Source: Mycolicibacterium hassiacum DSM 44199 (GTDB lineage: Bacteria > Actinomycetota > Actinomycetes > Mycobacteriales > Mycobacteriaceae). From it: a stretch of 64,000 nt of DNA. Below the pieces are notes generated by a model. The model was not told where the DNA came from, made no database searches, and saw only the letters and a list, made by a program, of their open reading frames with translations. This document shows positions 17,420-25,616 of the stretch, in pieces; positions within the stretch are counted from its first letter, which is position 1; the number at the start of each line of letters is the position of its first letter. The translations under genes were made by a program, and so were the position numbers. Location of the stretch: assembly GCF_900603025.1 (NCBI RefSeq), contig NZ_LR026975.1, positions 1,488,001 through 1,552,000 of the forward strand, in the 5' to 3' direction.

Positions 17420-18617
17420 GCAACAGGTGGGGCAATGCCCGGTCTCCAACTTCGAGTTGATGGGCATCAACGGTCCGGCCCTGACCGGCTTCTCCCAGAT
17501 CGACGCGCTGCAGGACAAGGCGCGCCCGTTCCTGCAGAACACCGAGGGTGAGCACAAGTATTGGATCTTCACCGACTACAAGACGATCCTCGATGGTCTG
17601 CAGCATCCCGAGCTGTGGTCGAGCAGCGTGATCGTGCCCACCGATCCGAACCCGCCCTACAAGTGGATTCCGGTGATGCTCGATCCGCCGGAGCACACCA
17701 AGTGGCGTCAGGTGCTGGCCGAGTACTTCTCGCCCGGCCGCACCCGCAGCATGCGTGAGCAGCAGCACGAGCTCGCCGCCGGCATCGTCGAGAAGATCGC
17801 CGCCAAGGGCGAATGCGATTTCGTGAAAGAGGTGGCCCGGGTGTTCCCGTCGACCATCTTCCTCGACATCATGGGGATGCCGGTCGACAAGCTCGACGAG
17901 TTCCTGGAGTGGGAGGACAAGATCCTGCACCAGGTGGGTGCCGACGAGGCGTCGCTGGCGGTGCGCATGGAGGGCATGGGCCAGGTGATCACTTACTTCC
18001 AGACGCTGATCGCCGAGCGCCGGGCCAACCCCGACCCGGACGCCCAGGACATCGTCAGCGCCGCGCTCAACTGGAAGATCGACGGCGAACCGGTCAAGGA
18101 CGAGGACCTGCTCAACTGCATGCTGCTGCTGTTCATGGCCGGTCTGGACACGGTGGCCAACCAGATGTCCTACAGCATGCTGCATCTGGCCACCCACCCG
18201 GATGACCGGGCCCGCATCGTCGCCGACCCGTCGGTGATCCCCAATGCCGTCGAGGAGTTCCTGCGGGTGTACCCGATCGTGCAGACCGCCCGGAAGGCCA
18301 CCCGCGACATGGAGTTCCACGGCTGCAAGGTCAAGGCCGGTGACATGGCGCTGTTCCCGCTGGCCGCCGCCGGACGCGACGAGACGATGTTCCCGGATGC
18401 CCGCAAGGTGGACCTCGATCGCGGCATCACCCGCCACATCTCGTTCAGCGCCGGCCCGCACCGCTGCCTCGGTTCGCACCTGGCGCGCCAGGAGCTGGCC
18501 ATCATCATCGAGGAGTGGCACAAGCGCATCCCGAACTACACGCTCGCCGGGGAGACCAGCGAGCACGGAGGCGGCGTCATCGGGATCGATACCCTCAAAC
18601 TGCGCTGGGACAGCTGA
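17406..18617 (+). CDS. Cytochrome P450 monooxygenase
   Basis: A 403-residue soluble bacterial P450. I-helix oxygen-binding motif FMAGLDTVANQ, ExxR in EEFLRVYP, and haem ligand loop FSAGPHRCLGSHLAR with the Cys thiolate. Expected to hydroxylate a hydrophobic substrate using ferredoxin electrons; no ferredoxin gene is adjacent. The ATG at 17406 (AAAGGA 6 bases upstream) is preferred to the GTG at 17403. It overlaps the TetR gene out of frame and is the last gene of the cluster, ending at a strong terminator. Likely first enzyme of the pathway; family number not assigned. Confidence 0.9.
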   Translation: MTTSEQQVGQCPVSNFELMGINGPALTGFSQIDALQDKARPFLQNTEGEHKYWIFTDYKTILDGLQHPELWSSSVIVPTDPNPPYKWIPVMLDPPEHTKWRQVLAEYFSPGRTRSMREQQHELAAGIVEKIAAKGECDFVKEVARVFPSTIFLDIMGMPVDKLDEFLEWEDKILHQVGADEASLAVRMEGMGQVITYFQTLIAERRANPDPDAQDIVSAALNWKIDGEPVKDEDLLNCMLLLFMAGLDTVANQMSYSMLHLATHPDDRARIVADPSVIPNAVEEFLRVYPIVQTARKATRDMEFHGCKVKAGDMALFPLAAAGRDETMFPDARKVDLDRGITRHISFSAGPHRCLGSHLARQELAIIIEEWHKRIPNYTLAGETSEHGGGVIGIDTLKLRWDS

Positions 18618-18630
18618 GATTCCGGACGAA

Positions 18631-18664
18631 ACGGTGCCGGCGGTCAACAGACCGCCGGCACCGT
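18631..18664. terminator. Bidirectional stem-loop terminator
   Basis: Perfect 15-base stem (arms 18631-18645 and 18650-18664) around the loop AACA, between the converging P450 and TetR genes 14 bases from each. No T-tract follows, as is common for mycobacterial terminators. Confidence 0.8.
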
Positions 18665-18678
18665 CGTATCGGCCGACG

Positions 18679-19293
18679 TCAGGCGGGGGCCAACGGCGCC
18701 AAGATGATCGTGATCATGCGCCGCACCCGATCCTCGTCGAGCACCGGGCTGATCTCCGGCGCCAGCCACACACTGCCGTAGAACCGCACCAGCAGCTCGG
18801 CCATCGCCTCGGTGTCGGCGGTGACGCCGAGTTGCTCTGCGGCCCGGTCCAGCATCCGCTTCACCCCGGTGCGCTGGTACTTCGCGATGCGCGGATCGGC
18901 GTACAGGCCCAGGGCGCTCTCGTCCTCGACGAGCCGGCGACCGACGGGGTGGGTGCGGACGATGCGGACCATCTCCATCGACAGCTCGACGACTCGCTGG
19001 TACGGGTCGTCGATGGCGCCCGCCTTGGCGATGAACTCCTTGGTGAGCCGGCGCAGTTCGCGGGCGATCGCCTGACGGATCAGGTCGTCCTTGGACTCGA
19101 AGCGGCGGAACACCGTGGCCCGTCCCACCCCGGCCGCGCGGGCGACGTCGTCGACGGTCATCCGGTCCATCCCGTACCGCGTCAGGCAGCGCAGCGTGGC
19201 CTCGAGAATCGCGGTATCCGACGTATCACGTTCGAGGGGACGTGCGGTGAGCGCCTCGGCGACGATGTGGCCGGCCTTCGAGGTGGGACTCAT
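18679..19293 (-). CDS. TetR-family transcriptional regulator
   Basis: A 204-residue TetR protein. DNA-binding region MTVDDVARAAGVGRATVFRRF (about residues 45-65) then SKDDLIRQAIAREL; the C-terminal ligand domain ends LDEDRVRRMITIILAPLAPA. The ATG at 19293 gives a normal N-terminus; longer versions would run into the MFS gene. It lies 49 bases after the MFS stop on the same strand, so it may be co-transcribed with MarR and MFS or control the neighbouring P450 cluster. Confidence 0.85.
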   Translation of the reverse strand: MSPTSKAGHIVAEALTARPLERDTSDTAILEATLRCLTRYGMDRMTVDDVARAAGVGRATVFRRFESKDDLIRQAIARELRRLTKEFIAKAGAIDDPYQRVVELSMEMVRIVRTHPVGRRLVEDESALGLYADPRIAKYQRTGVKRMLDRAAEQLGVTADTEAMAELLVRFYGSVWLAPEISPVLDEDRVRRMITIILAPLAPA

Positions 19294-19342
19294 AGTCGAT
19301 GACGGTATCACCCGTCTCACCAGCGCGAGGTGTGGCGATGCG

Positions 19343-20551
19343 CTAGCGGGCCGACGCGACCACGCCGGATTGCTCGCCGGATTGCTCGCCGGGTTGCTCG
19401 GCGGCGGTGTGGTGGCCGACGAGATGGCGACGGCTGACGGCCAGCACACCCGCGGCGGCCAGCACCGCCGCGGCGCCCACCCAGTACGGCAGGTGCACGT
19501 TGACCTGCTCGCCGAGCCGTCCCGCCAGCCACGGCGCCAGCGCTGCGCCGGCGAACCGCACGAAGCTGTAGGCGGCCGAGGCCACCCCGCGTTCGACCGG
19601 CGCGGCGGTCATCACGGTCTCGGTGATCAGCGTGTTGTTGATGCCGATGAACACACCGGCGACCACCACGCACGCCGCGAGCACCGATTTGGTGTCGGTG
19701 CCGAGTGCCATCACCGCCAGGGTGGCGGCCAGCGCCACCAGGTTGACCAACAGCACCGGCAGCGTGCCGAATCGGTCCTGCAACCGGGGTGCGACCAGCA
19801 CCGAGGAGATCGCCAGCGCCACCCCCCAGCCGAAGAAGATCAGCCCGATCTGATGGGCGGTCATGTCCAGCGGGAACGGGGTGAACGCCAGCAGCGTGAA
19901 GAAGCCGAAGTTGTACAGCAGCGAGGTGACGCCCACCCCGAGCAGCCCGGGATGCCGCAGCGCGCGGAACGGGTCCGCCAGCGACGTCGCGTGGGCGGGC
20001 CGTGGGGTGGCCGGCAACAGCCAGGCCGTCGCCAGCAGCGCCACCGTCATGAGCACCGAGACCCCGAAGAACGGCCCGCGCCACGAGATCGAGCCGAGCA
20101 CGCCGCCGACCAGCGGCCCGACCGCGATACCCAAACCGAGCGCGGCCTCGTAGAGGATGATCGCCTGCGCCACCGAACCGCGCGCCGAGCCGACGATGGT
20201 GGCCAGCGCGGTCGCGATGAACAACGCGTTGCCCAGCCCCCACAGCGCGCGCCAGCCGACGATCTCCATCACGGTGTCGGACAGGCCCGCCAGCCCGGCG
20301 CCGGCGATGATGACCGCCAACCCGATCAGCAGCGTGCGCTTGGCCCCGATCCGCGACGCGACCGCGCCGGTGACCAGCATGGCCACGCCCATCACCGCCA
20401 TATAGCTGGTGAACAGCAGCGACACCTGTGACGGTGTCGCGTCGAGGGTTTCGGCGATCGGTTTGAGAATCGGGTCGACCAGGCCGATGCCCATGAACGT
20501 CACCACGCAGGCGAACGCAACGGCCCAGACGGCTTTGGGTTGGCGCCACAT
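19343..20551 (-). CDS. MFS transporter (drug efflux type)
   Basis: A 402-residue major facilitator protein with 12 hydrophobic segments. The loop 2-3 motif is SRIGAKRTLLIGL and the antiporter-type motif C appears as EAALGLGIAVGPLVGG (about residues 135-150), pointing to proton-driven export. The last 20 residues carry a short repeated EQPGEQSGEQSG encoded by 12-base tandem repeats. It follows the MarR gene by 48 bases, the usual arrangement of a MarR-controlled exporter. Confidence 0.85.
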   Translation of the reverse strand: MWRQPKAVWAVAFACVVTFMGIGLVDPILKPIAETLDATPSQVSLLFTSYMAVMGVAMLVTGAVASRIGAKRTLLIGLAVIIAGAGLAGLSDTVMEIVGWRALWGLGNALFIATALATIVGSARGSVAQAIILYEAALGLGIAVGPLVGGVLGSISWRGPFFGVSVLMTVALLATAWLLPATPRPAHATSLADPFRALRHPGLLGVGVTSLLYNFGFFTLLAFTPFPLDMTAHQIGLIFFGWGVALAISSVLVAPRLQDRFGTLPVLLVNLVALAATLAVMALGTDTKSVLAACVVVAGVFIGINNTLITETVMTAAPVERGVASAAYSFVRFAGAALAPWLAGRLGEQVNVHLPYWVGAAAVLAAAGVLAVSRRHLVGHHTAAEQPGEQSGEQSGVVASAR

Positions 20552-20599
20552 AGGGGCGATGGCTCCTTTTCGGTTGTCGGTGTGTTCGGATTCGCGCTG

Positions 20600-21037
20600 T
20601 CAGCGCGTGGTGACCGGCGCGGACGCCTCATCGAGCAGCCGGCGCAGAATGCCGACCGCGGTGGCCAGCGTCGCGCGTTCCTCGGGGGTGAGGCGTTCCA
20701 GGTACGGGTCGATGGCGGCGCCTCGTTGCACCCTGGCCTGTCTCAGCGTCTCCACGCCCTTGGGGGTGATGCGGATCAGCACCGCCCGCCCGTCACTCGG
20801 GTCGACGGTGCGCGACACCAGGCCGGCCTCCTCGAGGCGGCGCACCTGGTTGGTCATCGTCGGCTGCGAGCAGTGGTCGAGCGCGGCCAGATCGGAGATC
20901 CGGGCCTCGCCCTGGTCCTCGATCGTCGACAGCAACCGGGCCTGGGCGAACGGCAACGGCAGCCGGGCCCGCTGGGTGGCCAGCCGGTTGAGTCGCGCCA
21001 CCACCGCCAGCAGATCGGCACCGAGCCCCTGAGACAT
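20600..21037 (-). CDS. MarR-family transcriptional regulator
   Basis: A 145-residue winged-helix regulator. The recognition region is ISDLAALDHCSQPTMTNQVR followed by RLEEAGLVSR and the wing DPSDGRAVLIRITPKG. It matches in position the MarR-like gene Rv2327 that is divergent from the ECF transporter gene in M. tuberculosis. The ATG at 21037 lies 7 bases after the -10 box, so the transcript is probably leaderless. It likely represses itself and perhaps the MFS gene behind it and the divergent ECF operon. Confidence 0.85.
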   Translation of the reverse strand: MSQGLGADLLAVVARLNRLATQRARLPLPFAQARLLSTIEDQGEARISDLAALDHCSQPTMTNQVRRLEEAGLVSRTVDPSDGRAVLIRITPKGVETLRQARVQRGAAIDPYLERLTPEERATLATAVGILRRLLDEASAPVTTR

Positions 21038-21044
21038 GCCGCCG

Positions 21045-21073
21045 ATCTTACATAGCTTTACTATGCGACTCAA
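21045..21073 (-). promoter_or_regulatory. marR promoter with operator inside the spacer
   Basis: On the minus strand: -35 TTGAGT (21073-21068), a 17-base spacer, -10 TAAGAT (21050-21045), then 7 bases to the ATG at 21037. The spacer holds the inverted repeat CATAG-N5-CTATG (21051-21065), so a bound dimer would block the promoter. This fits autorepression. Confidence 0.7.
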
Positions 21074-21121
21074 AAGCGGAGGTCAGCGTGCCGCCACCGG
21101 GGCAACTGGCAGAATCGTGCA

Positions 21122-23164
21122 ATGACCGCGACCGGGGGTTCGATCGGGGGCCGACGCACCGGTTCGCTGCATCCGGGCGAACTCGCGCAGGCCTCGGTCA
21201 TGGCGGCCCTGTGTGCGGCCACCGCGATCATCTCCGTCGTCGTTCCGTTCGCCGGCGGGCTGGCCCTGCTGGGAACCGTGCCGATGGGGCTGCTGGCCTA
21301 CCGCTACCGGTTGCGGGTGCTGATCACCGCGACCGTCGCCGGGTCGATCATCGCGTTCCTGGTCGCCGGGCTCGGCGGCTTCATGACCGTGCTGGACTGC
21401 GCCTACATCGGCGGGCTGGCCGGCATCGTCAAACGCCACCGCCGCGGCACCCCGACGGTTCTGGTCAGTGCGCTGGTCGCCGGCGCGCTGTTCGGTCTCG
21501 CGGTGGTGGCGGCGCTCGCCGTGCTGAGCCGGTTGCGGCATCTGATCTTCGCGACCATGACCGCCAACGTCGAGGGCCTGGCCGCGATGCTGTCGCGGGT
21601 CCCGCAGTTGCAGGGTGCCGCCGATGTGCTGCGCAACGGTTTCGCCGTCGCGCTGCAGTACTGGCCGGTGCTGTTGTTCGGGATGGGCGTCCTGTCGATC
21701 ACCGTGGTCAGCCTGCTCGGCTGGTGGGCGCTGTCGCGGGTGATGGGCCGCCTGGCCGGCATCCCCGACGTGCACAAACTCGAACCCGGTTGCGACACCG
21801 GGCCGATCGCGCCGGTGCCCGTCCGGCTGCGCGACGTGCGGTTCCGCTACCCGGGTGCCGACCGGGACGCGCTGGGCCCGGTGTCGCTGAGCGTCGAACC
21901 GGGCGAACACCTCGCGGTCACCGGCCCGAACGGTTCCGGGAAGACGACGCTGATGCTGCTGCTCGCCGGGCGCGCACCCACCGCCGGCACCATCGAGCGC
22001 CCCGGCGCGGTGGGGCTGGGCCGCATCGGCGGGACCGCGGTGATCATGCAGCACCCCGAAAGCCAGGTGCTGGGCACCCGGGTGGCCGACGACGTGGTGT
22101 GGGGGCTGCCTCCCGGAACCGCTACCGACGTGGACGAACTGCTCGCCGAGGTCGGGCTCGACGGGTTGGCCGACCGCGACACCGGCGGGCTGTCCGGCGG
22201 CGAGCTGCAGCGGCTGGCGGTCGCGGCCGCGCTCGCCCGGGAACCGTCGCTGCTGATCGCCGACGAGGTGACCAGCATGGTCGACCAGGACGGCCGGGAG
22301 GCGCTGCTGAAGGTGCTGTCCGGGCTGACCCGCCACCACCGGATGGCGCTGGTGCACATCACCCACTACGACAGCGAGGCCGACGCCGCCAACCGCACCG
22401 TCGACCTCACCGGCAGCGCCGGTGGCGACGACAACACCGAGATGGTCCCGACCGCACCGGTGCCCGCGCAGTCCCCGCCGGCCGAGCCCGCCGGTGCCCC
22501 GGTGCTCGAACTGATCGGCGTCAGCCACGTGTACGCCGACGGAACCCCCTGGGCCACAACGGCATTGCGGGACATATCGTTCACCGTCGGCGAGGGCGAG
22601 GGGCTGCTGATCCACGGGCTGAACGGGTCGGGCAAGTCGACGCTGGCGTGGATCATGGCGGGGCTGACCGTGCCGACCGAGGGTCAGGCCCTGCTCGACG
22701 GCGCCCCGGTGTGGGATCAGGTCGGCGCGGTGGGGATCTCATTTCAGGCCGCGCGGTTGCAGTTGATGCGCAGCCGGGTGGACCTCGAGGTCGCCGCGGC
22801 CGCCGGATTCTCCGCGCGCGACCGCGATCGGGTGGCGCGGACGCTGGCCACCGTCGGCCTGGATCCGGCGCTGGCAGACCGGCGCATCGACCAGCTCTCC
22901 GGCGGGCAGATGCGCCGGGTGGTGCTGGCCGGTCTGCTCGCCCGCTCCCCGCGGGTGCTGGTGCTCGACGAGCCGCTGGCCGGCCTGGACGCGGTCAGCC
23001 AGCGGGGTCTGCTGCGGCTGTTGGAGGATCTGCGCCGCGACGGGTTGACGATCGTGGTGATCTCACACGACTTCTCGGGTCTGGACGGAGTGTGCACCCG
23101 CACCCTGCGGCTGCGCGACGGGAAGCTGTGCCCGGACCGGACCGCCGCCGGAGGGGTGGCATGA
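21122..23164 (+). CDS. ECF transporter fusion: S component plus two ATPases (Rv2326c-like)
   Basis: A 680-residue fusion. Residues 1-220 are a six-helix membrane part resembling an ECF substrate-binding S component. The first ATPase (about 235-440) has Walker [10 protein letters not shown], signature [11 protein letters not shown] and Walker B LLIADE; the second (about 460-680) has [20 protein letters not shown] and VLVLDE. With the EcfT protein downstream it forms a complete energy-coupling-factor importer for a vitamin or metal; the substrate is unknown. Architecture and divergent MarR match M. tuberculosis Rv2326c/Rv2327. The stop TGA originally overlapped the ecfT ATG, but an IS110 now sits at that point. 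Confidence 0.9.
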   Translation: MTATGGSIGGRRTGSLHPGELAQASVMAALCAATAIISVVVPFAGGLALLGTVPMGLLAYRYRLRVLITATVAGSIIAFLVAGLGGFMTVLDCAYIGGLAGIVKRHRRGTPTVLVSALVAGALFGLAVVAALAVLSRLRHLIFATMTANVEGLAAMLSRVPQLQGAADVLRNGFAVALQYWPVLLFGMGVLSITVVSLLGWWALSRVMGRLAGIPDVHKLEPGCDTGPIAPVPVRLRDVRFRYPGADRDALGPVSLSVEPGEHLAVTGPNGSGKTTLMLLLAGRAPTAGTIERPGAVGLGRIGGTAVIMQHPESQVLGTRVADDVVWGLPPGTATDVDELLAEVGLDGLADRDTGGLSGGELQRLAVAAALAREPSLLIADEVTSMVDQDGREALLKVLSGLTRHHRMALVHITHYDSEADAANRTVDLTGSAGGDDNTEMVPTAPVPAQSPPAEPAGAPVLELIGVSHVYADGTPWATTALRDISFTVGEGEGLLIHGLNGSGKSTLAWIMAGLTVPTEGQALLDGAPVWDQVGAVGISFQAARLQLMRSRVDLEVAAAAGFSARDRDRVARTLATVGLDPALADRRIDQLSGGQMRRVVLAGLLARSPRVLVLDEPLAGLDAVSQRGLLRLLEDLRRDGLTIVVISHDFSGLDGVCTRTLRLRDGKLCPDRTAAGGVA

Positions 23165-23193
23165 CACTTCCTGAGTCAACCCCTACGCAGTTT

Positions 23194-24423
23194 TCATGCT
23201 GCGGTGTGCAGTTTTTGTACGGCACCGTGCCGGGCGGGGTCGTAGGGGCTTTGGTCGTGCCAGCAGCGGTAGATGACGCGAATCCAGGCGCGGGCGAGGA
23301 TTCGCACGGCGTGGGGGTGGTCGTGTCCGCGCGCGCGGGCTCGGTTGTAGATGTCGGCTGCCCAAGTGCTTTGGTGTCGGCTGTTGTCAGCGAAGGTGGT
23401 CAGTGCTCGGCGGAAGCGTTTGTTGCATGCCCAGCGGAAGTGCACGGCGTGTTGTTTGCCGGAAGATTTGGTGACGGGAGTGACCCCGGCCAGGGCGGCC
23501 ACGGCGTCGGGACCGTCGTAGGCTGCACGGGAGTCGCCCCACTCGGCGAGCACCTGGGCGGCGTTGATCTGACCCGACCTTGGCAGCGACGTGAAGACCT
23601 CGGCGTCCGGGTGCTCCCCGAGGCGGGCGATGACGGATCGGTCGAGGGCCTTGCCTGCGCTGTTGAGCGCCTCGATGACGCTGACGAGGGCCAGCACGAC
23701 GTCGCGGACGGCGATAGTCAGGACGGGATCGGTGGTGCCTGCGGGTGCGCTGCGCAGCCGGGTCAACAGTTCTTTGACTGGTCGTCGACCGGAATAGGAA
23801 TGCTTGACAAGGAACGCAGCCAAGCGTTTCTCTCCGAGTCGAGCGGCGCTGGCCGCGGTGGGATAGCGACGCAGGAACGCCAGGCTGATTGGAGATTCGA
23901 CGTCGGCGAAGATCGCTTTGGCGCCAGGCCAGTGATCATCGAGCAGGGCGCTGAGTTGGTTGGTGGCCGCCACCCGCATGGCGACAACGTCGTCGCGGGT
24001 GCGGACCACCGTGCGCAGCGCCTTGGTCGACGAACTGTACGGGGCTGCGGGGCGCAGTCGATGGTGGCGCAAGCGCAGGTATTCGGCGATCACCAGGGCG
24101 TCACCGGCATCAGACTTGGCGCCGGAGATGACTTCGCCGTCCCGCCACGTTTTGATGGCGTTCGGGGATACCGGGATGACCGGGTGGCCGGCTTCGAGCA
24201 GCAGGTCGACCAGCCGCCCATTGGGTCGTTCGATCCCGATGTGCACATCGGCGGGATCGCCGAACTTGGACAGTTTGCGAATCAGTGTGGCGATGCCATC
24301 GGCAGTATGGTCAATCATGAACTGCGCCAGTATCTTTCCCACTGCGGACAGCACGCACACGGCATGAGTGGCGGCAGCCCAGTCCAACCCGACGTAGATG
24401 ATTTCTGCGGTTTCCTCGGACAA
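23194..24423 (-). CDS. IS110-family DEDD transposase/recombinase
   Basis: A 409-residue recombinase. The N-terminal RuvC-like domain has the four acidic residues D14 (VGLDWA), E65 (GIERPNG), D105 and D108 (SDAGDALVIAEYL). The C-terminal Tnp_20 domain carries the serine region GVTPVTKSSGKQH at about 313-325, expected to give the nucleophile, followed by FRWACNKRFRRALTTFADNS. All key residues are present, so it may be active. Start is TTG at 24423 with GAGGAGAT just upstream. It works with the RNA encoded immediately upstream on the same strand to bring target and donor together. Confidence 0.9.
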   Translation of the reverse strand: MSEETAEIIYVGLDWAAATHAVCVLSAVGKILAQFMIDHTADGIATLIRKLSKFGDPADVHIGIERPNGRLVDLLLEAGHPVIPVSPNAIKTWRDGEVISGAKSDAGDALVIAEYLRLRHHRLRPAAPYSSSTKALRTVVRTRDDVVAMRVAATNQLSALLDDHWPGAKAIFADVESPISLAFLRRYPTAASAARLGEKRLAAFLVKHSYSGRRPVKELLTRLRSAPAGTTDPVLTIAVRDVVLALVSVIEALNSAGKALDRSVIARLGEHPDAEVFTSLPRSGQINAAQVLAEWGDSRAAYDGPDAVAALAGVTPVTKSSGKQHAVHFRWACNKRFRRALTTFADNSRHQSTWAADIYNRARARGHDHPHAVRILARAWIRVIYRCWHDQSPYDPARHGAVQKLHTAA

Positions 24424-24459
24424 CGAATCTCCTCAAGGTGGCAGCGACGACGCGGCGAG

Positions 24460-24605
24460 GGGGTCGACCACCGGACGGTCACTAACTGGCGCTCTGCGGC
24501 GCGTCTTCCTGATGCCGGTCTGCGACTCCGGGAGGGCCGAGGGCGGCGGTGTCATGCTGGCCCTCTACGAGCGACCGCACCTGGCCGTCACCTCGGCCCC
24601 CGCCG
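24460..24605 (-). ncRNA. Candidate bridge RNA of the IS110 element
   Basis: Read on the minus strand. First hairpin: outer 9-base stem GGGCCGAGG/CCTCGGCCC (24599-24591 with 24542-24534). Inside it, GCGGTC (24578-24573) equals the left target flank plus core, and GCATGAC (24557-24551) is the reverse complement of core plus right flank GTCATGC. Between them GCTC/GGGC can pair. Second hairpin: ACCGG/CCGGT stem (24519-24515 with 24474-24470). Inside it, TCAGGAAG (24512-24505) equals the element's right end, and TAGTGAC (24484-24478) is the reverse complement of GTCACTA at its left end; GCGC/GCGC closes the tip. The order target loop then donor loop is that of the IS621 bridge RNA. Exact RNA ends are unknown. 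Confidence 0.75.
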
Positions 24606-24656
24606 AGTCCCTTCAACGAACACCCATCAGGCATCCGCAATAAGGATGGTGCCCTA

Positions 24657-25496
24657 GTGACCGCCCCGGCCCGCGGGCGGGCTCGCCGGCCGGTGGTGCT
24701 GTTGCGGCCGGTACCCGGCGACACCGTCATCCACCGGCTGTGGGCGGGCACCAAACTGCTGTCGGTGGCGGTGATCGGCGCGGTGCTGACCTTCTATCCC
24801 GGGTGGGTGCCGATCGGGTTGGTGGCGCTGCTGCTGGCGGTGGCGATACGGCTGGCGCACATCCCGCGCGGCACGGTGCCGACGATCCCGCGCTGGCTGT
24901 GGGTGCTGCTGGTGCTCGGCGGGGTCACCGCGGCGTTCGCCGGCGGCAGCCCGGCGGTCTCGGTGTTCTCGATCGACCTCGAACTAGGCGGGCTGCTGAA
25001 CTTCCTGCGCATCACCGCGCTGTCGGTCGTGCTGCTGGGCCTGGGCGCGATGGTGTCGTGGACCACCAACGTCGCCGACATCGCCCCGGCCGTCGCGACG
25101 CTCGGCCGCCCACTGCGGGTGCTGCGCATCCCGGTCGACGAGTGGGCCGTGTCACTGGCGTTGGCGCTGCGCGCCTTTCCGATGCTCATCGACGAGTTCC
25201 GGGTGCTGTCCGCCGCGCGCAGCCTGCGGCCCCGCGACGTCGACGGGCCCCGCGGCGGACGCTATCGGCGTTGGTGGCTCGGGGTGATCGACCTGTTGGC
25301 GGCCGCGATCACCGTCGCGCTGCGGCGCGCCGACGAGATGGGCGATGCGATCACCGCGCGCGGCGGCGCCGGCCAGATCTCGGCCGCGCCGTCGCGGCCC
25401 GAGCGCGCCGACTGGGTGGCCATGGCGGTGGTGTTCGCGGTGTGCGCGCTGGGGGTGGTGCTCGAGCTGACGGTGTGGGGCACCAGCGCCCGCTGA
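24657..25496 (+). CDS. ecfT: ECF transporter transmembrane component EcfT (Rv2325c-like)
   Basis: A 279-residue membrane protein, the T subunit that couples the ATPases to the S component. It begins [21 protein letters not shown], has about five hydrophobic segments, and in the cytoplasmic coupling region contains AARSLRPRD and [17 protein letters not shown], equivalent to the paired Ala-Arg motifs of EcfT. The start is GTG at 24657; in the uninterrupted operon it was probably ATG. The last bases of the IS110 supply AAGGAT about 10 bases upstream as a new ribosome binding site, so translation may survive the insertion. Confidence 0.85.
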   Translation: MTAPARGRARRPVVLLRPVPGDTVIHRLWAGTKLLSVAVIGAVLTFYPGWVPIGLVALLLAVAIRLAHIPRGTVPTIPRWLWVLLVLGGVTAAFAGGSPAVSVFSIDLELGGLLNFLRITALSVVLLGLGAMVSWTTNVADIAPAVATLGRPLRVLRIPVDEWAVSLALALRAFPMLIDEFRVLSAARSLRPRDVDGPRGGRYRRWWLGVIDLLAAAITVALRRADEMGDAITARGGAGQISAAPSRPERADWVAMAVVFAVCALGVVLELTVWGTSAR

Positions 25497-25616
25497 CCCT
25501 GCGTTGACTCTGCGTCCAGGGTGCTCGCCACTCGCACTTTCGCGCCCTGAGTGCAATCTCAACACCCCGCCATGTCGGCGTCTGGCTCGCCGCGACCCGC
25601 GGTTACCGTGGTGGGC

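Larger units (their letters stand above)
23163..24658 (-). mobile_element. IS110-family element in the ecfA-ecfT junction
   Basis: About 1496 bases, reading leftwards. Ends are set by rejoining the flanks: removing the element regenerates a continuous GGTGGCATGACCGCCCCGG, the expected ATGA overlap between the two ECF genes. The trinucleotide GAC (GTC on the element's sense strand) is present at both junctions, so ends are certain to within 3 bases. There are no long terminal inverted repeats, as usual for IS110. The 230 bases ahead of the transposase are non-coding and carry a bridge RNA candidate; only about 30 bases follow the transposase. This is the layout of the IS110 (not IS1111) group. 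Confidence 0.9.

Noticed and set aside
19350-19410. 12-base tandem repeats near the MFS gene 3' end, considered as a CRISPR-like or intergenic repeat
   Set aside because: They are in frame and encode the Gly/Glu/Gln/Ser-rich C-terminus of the MFS protein; no spacers.
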